In this document: positions 8,496 through 17,299 of the stretch, in pieces
Numbering within the stretch: the stretch's first letter is position 1
How the letters are laid out: every line of letters begins with the position of its first letter
DNA from: Treponema sp.
GTDB taxonomy: Bacteria; Spirochaetota; Spirochaetia; Treponematales; Breznakiellaceae
Assembly (NCBI GenBank): GCA_031258005.1
Contig: JAIRNP010000036.1
Coordinates: forward strand, 1-40,808
DNA: 40,808 nucleotides
Direction of reading: 5' to 3'
Position numbers and translations under genes: made by a program
The notes under the pieces: generated by a model
What the model was told of the DNA's origin: nothing
The model's database searches: none
Seen by the model: the letters and a program-made list of their open reading frames with translations, nothing else

Positions 8496-8530
8496 CTATT
8501 GATAATTTATCGTGTTTGTTTGGAGGTTAT

Positions 8531-9634
8531 ATGAAGTATTATAGCGTATGGGTACGTATTGTTCTGTTTCTATTTGTTTCCATTAATCTACCTAATGTAT
8601 ATGGCGCCCCAAAAAAGGAAATTCCCCCTTCTGCTACTCCAGGGCCGGAGAGCCGGCTTTTTACCGATTCCGCGGGCCGGCCGGTGAAACTGCCGGGAAA
8701 GATCACCCGGATCGTTCCCTCAGGCTCCCTGGCTCAGATGTTTCTCCTGGCCATAGCCCCGGATATGATCTGTGCGGTCTCTTCTGCCTATGGCCCTGAC
8801 GAAGCGGAATTTGTTCCTCCCTATTTTGCGGATCTTCCGGTGGTGGGGCAGTTTTATGGCGCGGCGAACCTCAACCCCGAAGAGATCGCCCGGATTGGCC
8901 CGGATGTGGTCATTGATATAGGGGAACCCAAAGATACGATTGCACGGGATATGGATGCTATTGCCGCTTCTATCGGTATTCCCACTATTCATATCACCGC
9001 CACGTTGCGGACGACCCCCCAGGCCTTCCGTACCCTGGGGAAACTTCTGGAAAGGGAAGCCCAAGGGGAGGCCCTGGCCCGGTTCTGTGAAAAAACCCTG
9101 AGCGCCGCCGAGGGAATCGTCAATCAGGCGGGGAATAAGAAGAAATCGGTTCTGTACTGCCTGGGGAAGGCGGGGCTTAATGTGCTGGCCAAGGGAACCT
9201 TTCATACGGAAGTCCTGGATTGGATGGCCGATAACCGGGCGGTGGTGGATAATCCTGCCTCCCGGGGAAGCGGGAACGAGACGAACCTGGAACAGATCCT
9301 CCTTTGGGACCCTGAGGTGATCCTCTTTGGCGCCGGCAGCATATACGCCTCCGTTACCCAGGATCCTACCTGGCAGCAGTTAGGCGCTATCCAACAAGGG
9401 GCCTATTATGAGGTTCCTCAGGGGCCTTATAACTGGATGGGGGGCCCTCCTTCGATCAACCGGTACCTGGGTATGCTCTGGCTGGGTACGATCCTCTACC
9501 CGGAATACGCCACCTACGACCTGTACACCGAAACCGCGGAATACTACCGCCTTTTCTACAGCCATGATCTTTCCCGGGAGCGGTTTAACCGGCTCACCCG
9601 CCACAGCCTCTCAGGCGGTCCCGCCTCTCGTTAG
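8531..9634 (+). CDS. Siderophore/cobalamin-type ABC substrate-binding protein
   Basis: This encodes 367 residues. The start is ATG 8531, with GGAGG immediately upstream (8522-8526, a short spacing of 4); the in-frame TTG at 8516 is less likely. A signal peptide covers about residues 1-27 (ending NLPNVYG) and has no lipobox. The mature part opens with FTDSAGRPVKLPGKITRIVP, the usual start of the PF01497 (BtuF/FhuD/FecB) fold, followed by NPEEIARIGPDVVIDIG. The protein would bind an iron chelate, heme or corrinoid in the periplasm; the sequence does not decide which. The permease and ATPase follow directly. A TonB-type receptor tail at the window's far end shows that outer-membrane uptake of this kind is plausible in this organism. 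Confidence 0.88.
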   Translation: MKYYSVWVRIVLFLFVSINLPNVYGAPKKEIPPSATPGPESRLFTDSAGRPVKLPGKITRIVPSGSLAQMFLLAIAPDMICAVSSAYGPDEAEFVPPYFADLPVVGQFYGAANLNPEEIARIGPDVVIDIGEPKDTIARDMDAIAASIGIPTIHITATLRTTPQAFRTLGKLLEREAQGEALARFCEKTLSAAEGIVNQAGNKKKSVLYCLGKAGLNVLAKGTFHTEVLDWMADNRAVVDNPASRGSGNETNLEQILLWDPEVILFGAGSIYASVTQDPTWQQLGAIQQGAYYEVPQGPYNWMGGPPSINRYLGMLWLGTILYPEYATYDLYTETAEYYRLFYSHDLSRERFNRLTRHSLSGGPASR

Positions 9635-9635
9635 T

Positions 9636-10652
9636 ATGCCGGACAGAACCCCGCAGCTTGCCTCCCGGACCTTTCCCGGGGTGGTCCTGATCCTGAGTGT
9701 CCTTTTGGCTGCAACCGTTCTGGTATCCTTATCCCTGGGCCGCTATCCCATTCCCCTTGGGGCTCTCATCGCCCGGCTCGTGGGTACCCCTTTTGCCTCG
9801 TCCCGAATGGAAGCGGTCTTCTTCAACGTCCGAGCCCCCCGGATCATCCTCGCCTGCCTTGTGGGAACCTCCCTTGCCGCTGCAGGGGCCAGCTACCAGG
9901 GGGTGTTTCAGAATCCCCTGGCCGCGCCGGATATCCTGGGGGCTTCCAGCGGCGCCGCTACCGGAGCAACCCTGGCGATCCTGCTCCGGCTGCCGGGCTA
10001 CCTGATCACCGCTTTCGCCTTCTGCGCCAGTCTTATCACCATTACCCTGGTCATGATCATCGGGAACCGGGCCCGAGGTAAAAAAATTATCGGCCTCATC
10101 CTGGCGGGGCTCATGATCTCTTCCCTCCACAGCGCCGTCAATTCCTTTATGAAACTCGTCGCGGACCCCAACAACGTGCTGCCGGAAATCGTATACTGGC
10201 TCATGGGTTCTCTGGCAAAAACCAAACCTTCGGACCTTTCCTTTGTGATCATCCCCATGATCCTAGGATTGGTCCCTCTTTTTATCTTCCGGTGGCGGAT
10301 CAACCTCCTCACGTTGAGTGAAGAAGAAGCCCAGTCTATGGGGGTGCATGTCCGGGGTACCCGTGCCTTGGTTATTCTCTGTTCGACCCTCATCACCGCT
10401 GCCGCGGTCTCGGTCAGCGGTATCATCGGCTGGGCGGGGCTCGTGATTCCCCATTTGACCCGGCGGATCGTCGGTAACAACTACCAGGAACTCATGCCGG
10501 TTTCCATGCTTTTTGGAGCCATCTTTCTCCTTATGATCGACAACGTTTCCCGGAACCTCTTTGCCACGGAGATTCCCCTGGGGATTCTCACCTCCCTGGT
10601 GGGGGCGCCCTTCTTTCTTTGGCTCATCACCCGGAAGGGGGAAGCCTGGTGA
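9636..10652 (+). CDS. FecCD/BtuC-type ABC permease
   Basis: This encodes 338 residues. I chose ATG 9636, which lies one base after the stop of the binding-protein gene; the frame upstream only shadows that gene. About nine to ten hydrophobic helices are visible. Family motifs include FNVRAPRIILACLVGTSLAAAGASYQGVFQNPLAAPDILGASSGA near the N-terminus, which is the coupling region of this class. A second set near the C-terminus reads GLVIPHLTRRIVGNN and later LGILTSLVGAPFFLWLI. These are diagnostic for the FecCD family that moves iron chelates and corrinoids. The lack of a strong ribosome binding site suggests translational coupling to the gene before it. Confidence 0.92.
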   Translation: MPDRTPQLASRTFPGVVLILSVLLAATVLVSLSLGRYPIPLGALIARLVGTPFASSRMEAVFFNVRAPRIILACLVGTSLAAAGASYQGVFQNPLAAPDILGASSGAATGATLAILLRLPGYLITAFAFCASLITITLVMIIGNRARGKKIIGLILAGLMISSLHSAVNSFMKLVADPNNVLPEIVYWLMGSLAKTKPSDLSFVIIPMILGLVPLFIFRWRINLLTLSEEEAQSMGVHVRGTRALVILCSTLITAAAVSVSGIIGWAGLVIPHLTRRIVGNNYQELMPVSMLFGAIFLLMIDNVSRNLFATEIPLGILTSLVGAPFFLWLITRKGEAW

Positions 10653-11482
10653 ATACAGCCGTACCGGGGCTTGCAGGTGGTTCGGCAAGCGCCTCCGCTT
10701 CTACGGACATCCTCCTTGATGCCCGGAAGTTGGGGTTTGCTTATGGGGATCGGGTAATACTCAAGGACATAGATTTTTCTCTTACGAGGGGGGAACTCTT
10801 AGGTTTGTTGGGCCCCAACGGTGTGGGGAAGAGCACCCTTTTCCGCTGCATCCTGGGCCTTGAAAAGGGGTATTCCGGCCTGGTACTGCTTGAGGGCGGG
10901 AACATCCGCCATAAAAGCCCTCGGCTCATGGCTAAGACCATCGCCTACGTGCCCCAAAACCATTATCCGTCGTTTAATTATTCAGTTCTGGATATGGTCC
11001 TCATGGGTACTGCTGCCCAAGGTAAGGAGTGGGCAAGCCCGGATGCTCGGCAGAGGCAACACGCGGCGGATGCCCTGGAACGGCTGGGTATCGCAGACTT
11101 CGGGAACCGGGACTTTATCCGCCTCAGTGGCGGCGAGCAGCAGTTGGTTCTGATTGCCCGGGCCCTAGCCCAGCAGGCAACCTTATTGGTCATGGACGAA
11201 CCCACTGCCAACCTGGATTACGGCAACCAAATCCGGGTCCTGCTCCAGGTCAAGGCCCTGAGCCGTCAAGGTTACAGCATCATCATGAGCACCCACAACC
11301 CGGAACAGGCCTTTCTTTTTATCGACCGGGTACTGGCCCTCCACAACGGTATCATTGCCGCGGATGGTCCCCCCTCCCAGGTACTCACCTCCGAGCTTAT
11401 CCGCACCCTCTACAACGTGGAGGTCCGGCTGCGCCGGGACGAAGCGGGAGGGATAAGCTGTATGCCCTTACTGCGAGCATGA
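10649..11482 (+). CDS. FecE/BtuD-type ABC ATPase
   Basis: This encodes 277 residues. The start is GTG 10649, which overlaps the permease stop (GTGA) and has GGAAGGGGG upstream. Walker A is GPNGVGKST, the signature is LSGGEQQLV, Walker B is LLVMDEPTANLD, and the switch is STHNPEQ. It is the energising subunit for the importer made with the two preceding genes. The three-gene cassette is complete and ends in a clear terminator. Confidence 0.92.
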   Translation: MNTAVPGLAGGSASASASTDILLDARKLGFAYGDRVILKDIDFSLTRGELLGLLGPNGVGKSTLFRCILGLEKGYSGLVLLEGGNIRHKSPRLMAKTIAYVPQNHYPSFNYSVLDMVLMGTAAQGKEWASPDARQRQHAADALERLGIADFGNRDFIRLSGGEQQLVLIARALAQQATLLVMDEPTANLDYGNQIRVLLQVKALSRQGYSIIMSTHNPEQAFLFIDRVLALHNGIIAADGPPSQVLTSELIRTLYNVEVRLRRDEAGGISCMPLLRA

Positions 11483-11502
11483 AACCATCAGGTACCCCTA
11501 TA

Positions 11503-11528
11503 CCAGGAGCAGGTTCCTGGATATTTTT
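11503..11528 (+). terminator. Rho-independent terminator after the importer operon
   Basis: CCAGGA (11503-11508) pairs with TCCTGG (11515-11520) across a 6-base loop and is followed directly by ATATTTTT. It lies 21 bases after the ATPase stop codon. Confidence 0.65.
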
Positions 11529-11570
11529 GGGGGAAAGCCACTTCCATATCCCGAGAGAATAATGTAATAT

Positions 11571-11621
11571 AGTAAGACAGTTCTAAAAGTAAGATAGTTC
11601 TAAAAGTAAGATAGTTCTAAA
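11571..11621. repeat. Three tandem 17-bp repeats upstream of the chemotaxis receptor
   Basis: AGTAAGACAGTTCTAAA, then two copies of AGTAAGATAGTTCTAAA, run without a gap at 11571-11587, 11588-11604 and 11605-11621. Only one base differs among the three. A degenerate fourth start (ACTAACC) follows. They lie 47 bases before the receptor start codon, where iterated protein-binding sites or a copy-number-variable leader would act. Confidence 0.8.
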
Positions 11622-11668
11622 ACTAACCGAGTTTGAGAAAGGCCCTAATTAATTGCAGGAGGTGGGCT

Positions 11669-13867
11669 ATGAAAATAGGTAATAAACTTGTCCTTATGAT
11701 TATTACCCTTATCCTTTCAGGAATCGGCATTCTCTTGGGAACTATTTTGTACAGTTCCCAAAAGCAAATTACGGTACTGACTGACCGGGAGATGAATAAT
11801 TTGGCAAACCATGAGGCTAGTCAGCTTGGATTATGGCTGGAATCTTGTTTTTCCATTGCCCGATCCCTGGCCCAGTCGATGGAATCCTATGAGAAGATAC
11901 CCCTCGAGGAACGGCGGGTGTTCTACAACATCCTGCTTGAACAACTGGCCGTATCAAACCCGGAAATAGCTTCTACCTGGACCTGTTGGGAACCAAACGC
12001 GTTGGACGGCCTTGACGCCCTGTACGCCAACACCCCGGGTACGGATCAAACGGGCAGGTTCATCTCCTATTGGCCACGCACCAGAGAGGGCATCCAACTG
12101 GAGGCCCTCGTGGATTATACGGTGAGCGGGGCTGGTGATTTTTACCTTCTTCCCCTGCAGACCGGAAAGGAAACCGTGATAGAACCCTATTTTTATAATA
12201 TCCACGGAGTCGATACGCTGATTACCTCGCTGGTCGTCCCGATAAAAAAGGACGGCCAGGCCGTCGGCGTTGCGGGTGTCGATATTGCCCTGTCCAAGAT
12301 TCAAGAAATAGTAACGGCCATCAGGCCCTACGAAGGCAGTGTAGCCGCAGCCTTTAGCAACGGGGGGCTTGTTACAGGACATTTTGATCCTTCCCGGCTT
12401 GGAAAATCCATGAGCCTTACCGAAGGGGATATGGCAGGGGATAGATTGCCGGATTTTGTGAAAGCCGTACAAGCGGGCGAGCGGCTAAAGTTCCCAACCG
12501 TCGTGATTATGGACGGCGTGGAAGCCGGGTATGATATTTTCTCTACCCCTATTCCCGTAGGAAAAACGGCTACTCCCTGGGCGCTGGCAATAGGGATATC
12601 CCATAGGATCATCAATGCGCCGGTTTTGCGGATGCTCCGTCTGAGTATCATCATAAGCGTGGTAATGCTCCTTACCATAGCCGCCGCGGCATTTATGATT
12701 GCCCGTTCCATCAGCAATCCCCTCAAACAGGTGATGAAAATCTTTACCGCCCTGGGGGAGGGGGATTTGACTCAGGAGTTGGATATCCATCGCAAAGACG
12801 AAATCGGCGATATGGCCGTCGTCTTTAACAGAACCCTGGATAAGGTTAAAAACCTCGTGATGACCATTAAGCATCAATCCGCCAGACTTTTTGATGTGGG
12901 AACCGAGCTCGCCGGCAATATGACCGAAACCGCCGCCGCGATTAATGAAATTACCGCAAATATCCAGAGCATCAAGGGGCGGGTAATTAATCAATCCGCC
13001 TCGGTAACAGAAACCCATGTGATGATGGAACAGATCACCCTAAACATTGATAAACTGAAAGGTCATGTAGACCATCAAAGCGCCGGTGTATCCCAATCTT
13101 CGTCGGCCATTGAGGAGATGCTCGCTAATGTCCAATCCGTTACCCAAACCCTGGTAAAGAACTCAGATAATGTCAAAGAATTGATGGAAGCCTCCGAAGT
13201 AGGCCGTTCCGGCCTGCAGGAAGTGGCAACGGATATCCAGGAGATCGCCCGGGAATCCGAAGGGCTTTTGGAAATCAATGGGGTGATGGAAAACATCTCC
13301 AGCCAGACGAATCTTTTATCCATGAACGCGGCGATTGAGGCGGCTCATGCCGGGGAAGCGGGCAAAGGCTTTGCGGTGGTGGCAGATGAGATCCGTAAAC
13401 TGGCGGAAAATTCAGGAGAGCAGTCCAAGACCATTTCCGCGGTCCTTAATAAGATCAAGGATTCCATCGACAAGATAACCAAGTCCACCGAAAACGTGCT
13501 GACTAAGTTTGAAGCCATAAACAGCGGGGTCAGGACCGTATCGGATCAGGAGGAACATATCCGCAATGCCATGGAAGAACAGGGAGCGGGAAGCAAGCAG
13601 ATTCTTGAGGCGGTAGAGCAATTGAACGAACTGACCCAAAGGGTCAAGGATGGTTCCACGGAGATGCTTGAGGGAAGCAAACAGGTCATTCAGGAAAGCA
13701 AGAATCTGGAAGTGATGACCCAGGAGATAAGCAACGGGATGAACGAAATGGCCACCGGGGCGGATCAGATTAATGTGGCGGTAAACCGGGTGAATACCAT
13801 CAGTGGGGAGAATAAAGAAAGTATTGATGTGCTGGTGAGGGAAGTGTCGAAGTTCAAAATTGCATGA
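11669..13867 (+). CDS. Methyl-accepting chemotaxis protein
   Basis: This encodes 732 residues. ATG 11669 is preceded by AGGAGGT; the longer frame from 11633 is not needed. The N-terminal membrane helix is at about residues 7-28, and the periplasmic sensor of nearly 290 residues has the look of a double Cache domain (EPNALDG, then TGRFISYW, then [18 protein letters not shown]). The second membrane helix lies at about residues 321-347 and the HAMP linker follows ([20 protein letters not shown]). The long helical signalling domain has its conserved tip near residue 559 ([22 protein letters not shown]), which binds CheA and CheW. Cache sensors usually detect small metabolites such as organic or amino acids; the ligand is not readable here. 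It is apparently transcribed alone. Confidence 0.93.
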   Translation: MKIGNKLVLMIITLILSGIGILLGTILYSSQKQITVLTDREMNNLANHEASQLGLWLESCFSIARSLAQSMESYEKIPLEERRVFYNILLEQLAVSNPEIASTWTCWEPNALDGLDALYANTPGTDQTGRFISYWPRTREGIQLEALVDYTVSGAGDFYLLPLQTGKETVIEPYFYNIHGVDTLITSLVVPIKKDGQAVGVAGVDIALSKIQEIVTAIRPYEGSVAAAFSNGGLVTGHFDPSRLGKSMSLTEGDMAGDRLPDFVKAVQAGERLKFPTVVIMDGVEAGYDIFSTPIPVGKTATPWALAIGISHRIINAPVLRMLRLSIIISVVMLLTIAAAAFMIARSISNPLKQVMKIFTALGEGDLTQELDIHRKDEIGDMAVVFNRTLDKVKNLVMTIKHQSARLFDVGTELAGNMTETAAAINEITANIQSIKGRVINQSASVTETHVMMEQITLNIDKLKGHVDHQSAGVSQSSSAIEEMLANVQSVTQTLVKNSDNVKELMEASEVGRSGLQEVATDIQEIARESEGLLEINGVMENISSQTNLLSMNAAIEAAHAGEAGKGFAVVADEIRKLAENSGEQSKTISAVLNKIKDSIDKITKSTENVLTKFEAINSGVRTVSDQEEHIRNAMEEQGAGSKQILEAVEQLNELTQRVKDGSTEMLEGSKQVIQESKNLEVMTQEISNGMNEMATGADQINVAVNRVNTISGENKESIDVLVREVSKFKIA

Positions 13868-13994
13868 GCCTCGCCTTTTACCCTATTCGGTCAGTGCGGT
13901 CTCTAGCTCTGATGCGGTGAAAAGCCTGTGAATTCCCCGGTTACAAGCAAGCCAACGTACACATAACCGATCGGTTTCCGCTTCTCCGCCTGGC

Positions 13995-14017
13995 GCCTCC
14001 ATTCTCCTCGGGGAGGC
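13995..14017 (+). terminator. Possible terminator after the chemotaxis receptor
   Basis: GCCTCC (13995-14000) pairs with GGAGGC (14012-14017) across an 11-base loop and is followed by TGATTTTA. The T-run is short, so termination strength is uncertain. It sits in the 256-base gap between convergent genes. Confidence 0.4.
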
Positions 14018-14068
14018 TGATTTTATCCCAAAAGACCGGAGGATTTTTAGAAATCATCGGAGAATTTT

Positions 14069-14091
14069 CCAAAATCATCGGACGATTTTGG
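14069..14091. repeat. Inverted repeat between convergent genes
   Basis: CCAAAATC (14069-14076) and GATTTTGG (14084-14091) form a perfect 8-bp stem with a 7-base loop. The same AAATCATCGG core appears just before it at 14051-14060, so the area looks locally duplicated. It could terminate transcription arriving from the minus-strand gene at 14124-15095. Confidence 0.4.
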
Positions 14092-14123
14092 AGGAGTTGA
14101 CGGTGTGATGGTATGTGATCGGT

Positions 14124-15095
14124 TTATTCATGGTTCAAGGCGATTCCGAGGCAGGTAGCCACCCCTCGTTCCCTGCCGGGAATGAGCTTGTGGATGGGAG
14201 TATTGACGGCCCGGACCTTACCGTCAGGGAACCTCAAAGCCAAAGCAGTGGAACCCCCTCCATCAAGGTTAAGACCGTCAAGGGCGCCTAATTTTTGTAA
14301 TATAAGGCCCACCTCAGCTTCGGTGGCTCCTATACTGCCAAGCTGCCGTCCATCAATGACCAAAAGATACAGGATACCCCCATCGGCAGATACGCCGACC
14401 CCGCTTCGGGGATGCCGGACGTTTCCCCGGGTAAACGCGCCTTCCAGGACGGCGCCGTCCCGTAGTACCGCATAAAATCCACCTACGGCGTTCCTGATGG
14501 TGCGGAACTGCTCCTCAGTTAATGCAGCTTGGTTTACGATAGCGGCTTTTCCATCATCATAAAACACCAAACCGTCAAAGGAGGGATGAGGAAGGGCTAC
14601 GATCGTCCCTTGGGAAACGGTTATCCCCACGATGGTCCGATCCTCTCCTTCTTTCCCTGATACCGGACTAAAGGGGTTGGTGTTTATCCCTGCAAGGCAA
14701 TCATAGCGCCGGACAAAACTGGTGATCTTGGTGCTGGGAATGACGCCGTCAATAGTGCCATCCTCACTGGGGGGCCCTTCTTTTTCACTCACCACAATCC
14801 GCAAAGCCGGTTCAGTCAGATCCACCCGTAAGGCCCAAAACCGCAGCTTCGGTTTCTGAATGGTCCCCTCAAAATAGGCAAGCCCCGGGCTCAAGGATGC
14901 GGCAAAAGGCTGCCATTGGGGAAGGATATCTTCAGGAGTCGCAAACTTCGTATGAATTGTTTCAGGCGGTGTGGTAAGGGGAGAAAGGGTTCTACAAGAA
15001 ACAGAGAGCAAAACCAGGAATACGCCGATTCCTACCCATAACGTATGGGGAATTTTGGGATAGCCTTTTACCATGTTAGTATACCTTGCAGTCAT
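14124..15095 (-). CDS. Lipoprotein with phosphodiester glycosidase (NAGPA) domain
   Basis: This encodes 323 residues. An N-terminal hydrophobic segment ends in LLSVSC, with Cys34 as the lipid-anchored residue. The C-terminal two thirds match the NAGPA/phosphodiester glycosidase domain (PF09992): AGINTNPFSP, GGFYAVLRDG, HPRSGVGVSADGGILYLLVIDGR, and the hallmark LDGLNLDGGGSTALAL. In eukaryotes this fold uncovers mannose 6-phosphate; in bacteria it occurs in exported proteins thought to act on wall or surface glycans. Its position downstream of an M23 peptidase gene fits an envelope role. A second possible start is Met8. The gene is separated from rpsU by 101 bases that contain a small hairpin. 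Confidence 0.82.
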   Translation of the reverse strand: MTARYTNMVKGYPKIPHTLWVGIGVFLVLLSVSCRTLSPLTTPPETIHTKFATPEDILPQWQPFAASLSPGLAYFEGTIQKPKLRFWALRVDLTEPALRIVVSEKEGPPSEDGTIDGVIPSTKITSFVRRYDCLAGINTNPFSPVSGKEGEDRTIVGITVSQGTIVALPHPSFDGLVFYDDGKAAIVNQAALTEEQFRTIRNAVGGFYAVLRDGAVLEGAFTRGNVRHPRSGVGVSADGGILYLLVIDGRQLGSIGATEAEVGLILQKLGALDGLNLDGGGSTALALRFPDGKVRAVNTPIHKLIPGRERGVATCLGIALNHE

Positions 15096-15160
15096 GTACC
15101 GTCCTTGATTGCTCTCATTACCTTCATCAATAGGGGGACTTCACTATAAGGGTGTACGTT

Positions 15161-15174
15161 ATACCCTCGGGTAT
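15161..15174. terminator. Small hairpin downstream of rpsU
   Basis: ATACCC and GGGTAT (ATACCCTCGGGTAT, 15161-15174) are separated by only two bases, so the real loop would be four bases (CTCG) with a 5-bp stem. It lies between rpsU and the next minus-strand gene. No T-run follows, so it may be a processing or stability element and not a strong terminator. Confidence 0.3.
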
Positions 15175-15196
15175 ACCCCACAAAGTCCCCCGGATC

Positions 15197-15400
15197 CTAG
15201 TAATCGGCTCTGCCTTTTCGGGATTTTTTGAGCAGTTTCCGCTGAATTGCCTTTTTTTTCCGGTTAAGAATGGTCGAGGGCTTTTCATAATATTCCCGCT
15301 TTTTAAATTCCCTGATGATACCTTCTTTTTCCACCATCCGTTTGAAACGCTTGATGGCTTTTTCCAATATCTCACTATCATCCACGATGATATGCGCCAA
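15197..15400 (-). CDS. rpsU: 30S ribosomal protein S21
   Basis: This encodes 67 residues, basic throughout. The N-terminal half matches S21 ([39 protein letters not shown]) and is followed by a lysine/arginine-rich tail. I chose the TTG at 15400, which gives MAHIIVDD, the family's usual MA- start, with GGGGGTG about 8 bases upstream. The GTG at 15409 would lie inside that ribosome binding site. S21 joins the platform of the small ribosomal subunit and aids initiation. It lies 51 bases after the M23 peptidase gene and may share its transcript. A rare start codon on a ribosomal protein gene could be a tuning device. Confidence 0.88.
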   Translation of the reverse strand: MAHIIVDDSEILEKAIKRFKRMVEKEGIIREFKKREYYEKPSTILNRKKKAIQRKLLKKSRKGRADY

Positions 15401-15451
15401 AAAAATCACCCCCTTTCCATGCGTATGGTGAGCATTAGTTAAAGAACCTCT

Positions 15452-16447
15452 TTATCTAATCTTACTTAAAAGAGCATTTGTGTCAAGGACGGGCCGGGAA
15501 ACAAAGGCATCGGGGTCGGTGTTTTCCCCGGCTACCCGGATTTCCCAGTGCAGATGGGGACCAGTTGCAAGGCCGGTTGCCCCGGACTGACCGAGGACCG
15601 TACCGCTGCTTACCAGAGCTCCCTCAGGTACGGCGATATGGTCCAGGTGATAATAAAGGGAATAGACCCCGGGGAGATGTTCGATGATCACCGAATTACC
15701 GGTAACAATCCGGGAGCGGGCGAGGACCACCTTCCCGGCTGCACAGGATCGGACTTCTGTTCCCCGGGGAACGCCGTAATCAATACCCCCATGAATCGAA
15801 GTTGATCGGGAACCGTCTACATACATAAAAACCCGGCGATCTCCAAAGAAACTGGTCCTTCGTGTGGAGGTAACCGGGGCGGTAAAAGGCCCGGAGGTAT
15901 ATACCGCAGTCCCGGTACGGTTGAGGATGCCCCATAATACCACTGCCTCGGCGGTTTTTTGCGGATCCTGGACGGTTCGCAGTGCTGTATTGGCCTCATC
16001 CAAGGGGATTTCTTCGGAAACAAAGGCACGAGTTTCAATGGTAAGCTCGATTTTTCCGATACTCCTTCCCGCATATTCTACGTGGATCCAGGCGGGTCCT
16101 GGCCTTGCGGTACAGGGAACCGTCAGAATCGCGGCTTTAAGGGAGGTACCGTCCGTATGTATAGGGAGATTAAAAAAAGATGCTTTAGTCAGCCCTTGCC
16201 CCTGGGTATTGATGAGTACTGCCTGGAACAGGCCGTTTTCCTTTTCCTCAAGGGTTCCTGCAGTCATACCCACGGTTACCGGTTCTCCAGGCCGAGGATG
16301 CTCAGGAATAAGGGCCAGTTTGACCGGTACCTTGGCATAGAGCAAGGGTACGCCAAAACACTGCACCAACACCAGCATCAGCCCCCAGGATATTTTGATG
16401 CGATGAGAACCGATGGTACTTTGTATAAGCATACCCCAGCCTAGCAT
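15452..16447 (-). CDS. Exported M23 (LytM-type) peptidase
   Basis: About 331 residues from ATG 16447; ATG 16432 is equally possible, and the frame stays open upstream to at least 16618. A hydrophobic segment at about residues 21-38 acts as signal or anchor. A middle region resembles an Ig-like bacterial domain (HPRPGEPVTVGM). The C-terminal M23 domain is complete: SIHGGIDYG (about residues 217-225) supplies the first zinc His and Asp, and GPHLHWEI (near residue 299) supplies the catalytic and metal His pair. The enzyme would cut peptidoglycan cross-bridges or regulate another hydrolase in the periplasm. No ribosome binding site clearly decides the start. The following genes are rpsU and the NAGPA lipoprotein. 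Confidence 0.82.
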   Translation of the reverse strand: MLGWGMLIQSTIGSHRIKISWGLMLVLVQCFGVPLLYAKVPVKLALIPEHPRPGEPVTVGMTAGTLEEKENGLFQAVLINTQGQGLTKASFFNLPIHTDGTSLKAAILTVPCTARPGPAWIHVEYAGRSIGKIELTIETRAFVSEEIPLDEANTALRTVQDPQKTAEAVVLWGILNRTGTAVYTSGPFTAPVTSTRRTSFFGDRRVFMYVDGSRSTSIHGGIDYGVPRGTEVRSCAAGKVVLARSRIVTGNSVIIEHLPGVYSLYYHLDHIAVPEGALVSSGTVLGQSGATGLATGPHLHWEIRVAGENTDPDAFVSRPVLDTNALLSKIR

Positions 16448-16773
16448 ATCATCAGGTTTTACAAAACCGCCTTGCACCGGGTTTAATGCCTTCGGGGTCG
16501 TGAGCGCGTACCGGCGACAACGGGTGATCCGGCTCTTTTCAGCATCCTCCACCATGAGACAATCCCAGAAAGACCCCAAAGGGGTTCGGTATACACACAG
16601 ACCCGGGGATAACCCCATAATTCCAACAGGGGATTACCCATCTTAGGAAGCTGAACCATCCTTACCGGTTCATCATAAGGGATAAACGGAGGGATAAAAA
16701 GCCTGGACCTGCTTCATAGCGAAACCAAACGGAAATCCTTGACTTTTCATACAGAGGACCTTACACTAAAACC
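16448..16773. other. Gap between divergent M23 and ptsN-like genes
   Basis: This 326-base stretch holds the ptsN-like promoter at its right end. The rest stays open in the minus-strand frame of the M23 gene for 57 codons, up to ATG 16618, but that extension has no ribosome binding site and no recognisable domain. An imperfect inverted repeat (GGGTAATCCCC against GGGGTTATCCC on the minus strand) lies at about 16607-16641. No other gene is visible. Confidence 0.45.
16739..16767 (+). promoter_or_regulatory. Promoter placing +1 at the ptsN-like start codon
   Basis: TTGACT (16739-16744), a 17-base spacer, and TACACT (16762-16767). The usual 6-base distance from the -10 box puts transcription start at 16774, the A of the ATG. 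No Shine-Dalgarno sequence lies within normal range; AGAGGA ends 15 bases before the ATG and lies upstream of the -10 box. The message is therefore predicted to be leaderless. Confidence 0.55.
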
Positions 16774-17220
16774 ATGAACCTCAAGACAGTACTTTCAAAA
16801 GAAACTATCAGCCTTCATTTGAAGGGGACTACTAAAGAAGCAATAATCAACGAACTGTTGGACATACTCGTTGCAGCGGATAAAATACCGGACCGGGCAG
16901 CAGCCTTTAGTGCGGTAATGGAGCGGGAACAGAAAATGTCTACCGGTATGAAACATGGTATTGCCATTCCTCACGGAAAGAGTGCAACGATTCGTGATTT
17001 GGTGGCTTGTATCGGAGTTTCTGATTCCCCGGTTGACTTTGATTCTCTGGATGCCCAGCCCTGTAGGATATTCATCATGACCCTTTCTCCTGTTGAAAAA
17101 ACCGGCCCTCATCTGCAGTTTCTTGCGGAAATAAGTTTACTCTTTAAAAGCTCGGAAAAACGGGCGGAAATTCTGACTGCTACATCACCGGAAGCAATTT
17201 TACATATCTTGGCAGAATAG
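16774..17220 (+). CDS. ptsN: PTS EIIA domain protein, PtsN/fructose type
   Basis: This encodes 148 residues, the full length of a single EIIA type-2 domain. The phosphorylated histidine is in GIAIPHGKS (about residue 67), preceded by EREQKMSTGMKHG, the family's usual lead-in. The C-terminal half has HLQFLAEISLLFKSSEKR. No EIIB or EIIC domain and no sugar permease lies beside it, so a regulatory role like that of EIIA-Ntr is more likely than sugar transport. In such systems phosphate arrives from an HPr-like protein and the state of the protein adjusts other enzymes or transporters. It is transcribed alone and ends at a strong hairpin. It could also be a stray fructose-type EIIA. Confidence 0.85.
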   Translation: MNLKTVLSKETISLHLKGTTKEAIINELLDILVAADKIPDRAAAFSAVMEREQKMSTGMKHGIAIPHGKSATIRDLVACIGVSDSPVDFDSLDAQPCRIFIMTLSPVEKTGPHLQFLAEISLLFKSSEKRAEILTATSPEAILHILAE

Positions 17221-17264
17221 TTTCCACCCTGCAGTCGTGCGGTGGAAACTATTCTGTGAATTAT

Positions 17265-17287
17265 GCAATTCGGCAACGCCGAATTGC
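17265..17287. terminator. Strong hairpin between convergent genes
   Basis: GCAATTCGGC (17265-17274) and GCCGAATTGC (17278-17287) form a perfect 10-bp stem with loop AAC. A second stem lies just before it: GTTTCCACC (17220-17228) with GGTGGAAAC (17241-17249). A loose T-rich stretch (CGCTTTGTGCTTTT) follows. Both probably end transcripts of the ptsN-like gene and of the HEAT-like gene arriving from the other side. Confidence 0.6.
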
Positions 17288-17299
17288 CGCTTTGTGCTT

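Noticed and set aside
8473-8530. Cobalamin riboswitch ahead of the chelate importer
   Set aside because: The distance from promoter to start codon is under 60 bases, too short for this RNA, and no B12-box-like sequence is present.
11571-11621. CRISPR-like array
   Set aside because: The repeats are contiguous with no spacers, only three copies are present, and no cas gene is in the window.
11590-11668. Sigma-28 flagellar promoter for the chemotaxis receptor
   Set aside because: TAAA words occur in the repeats, but no GCCGATAA-like box lies at the required distance.
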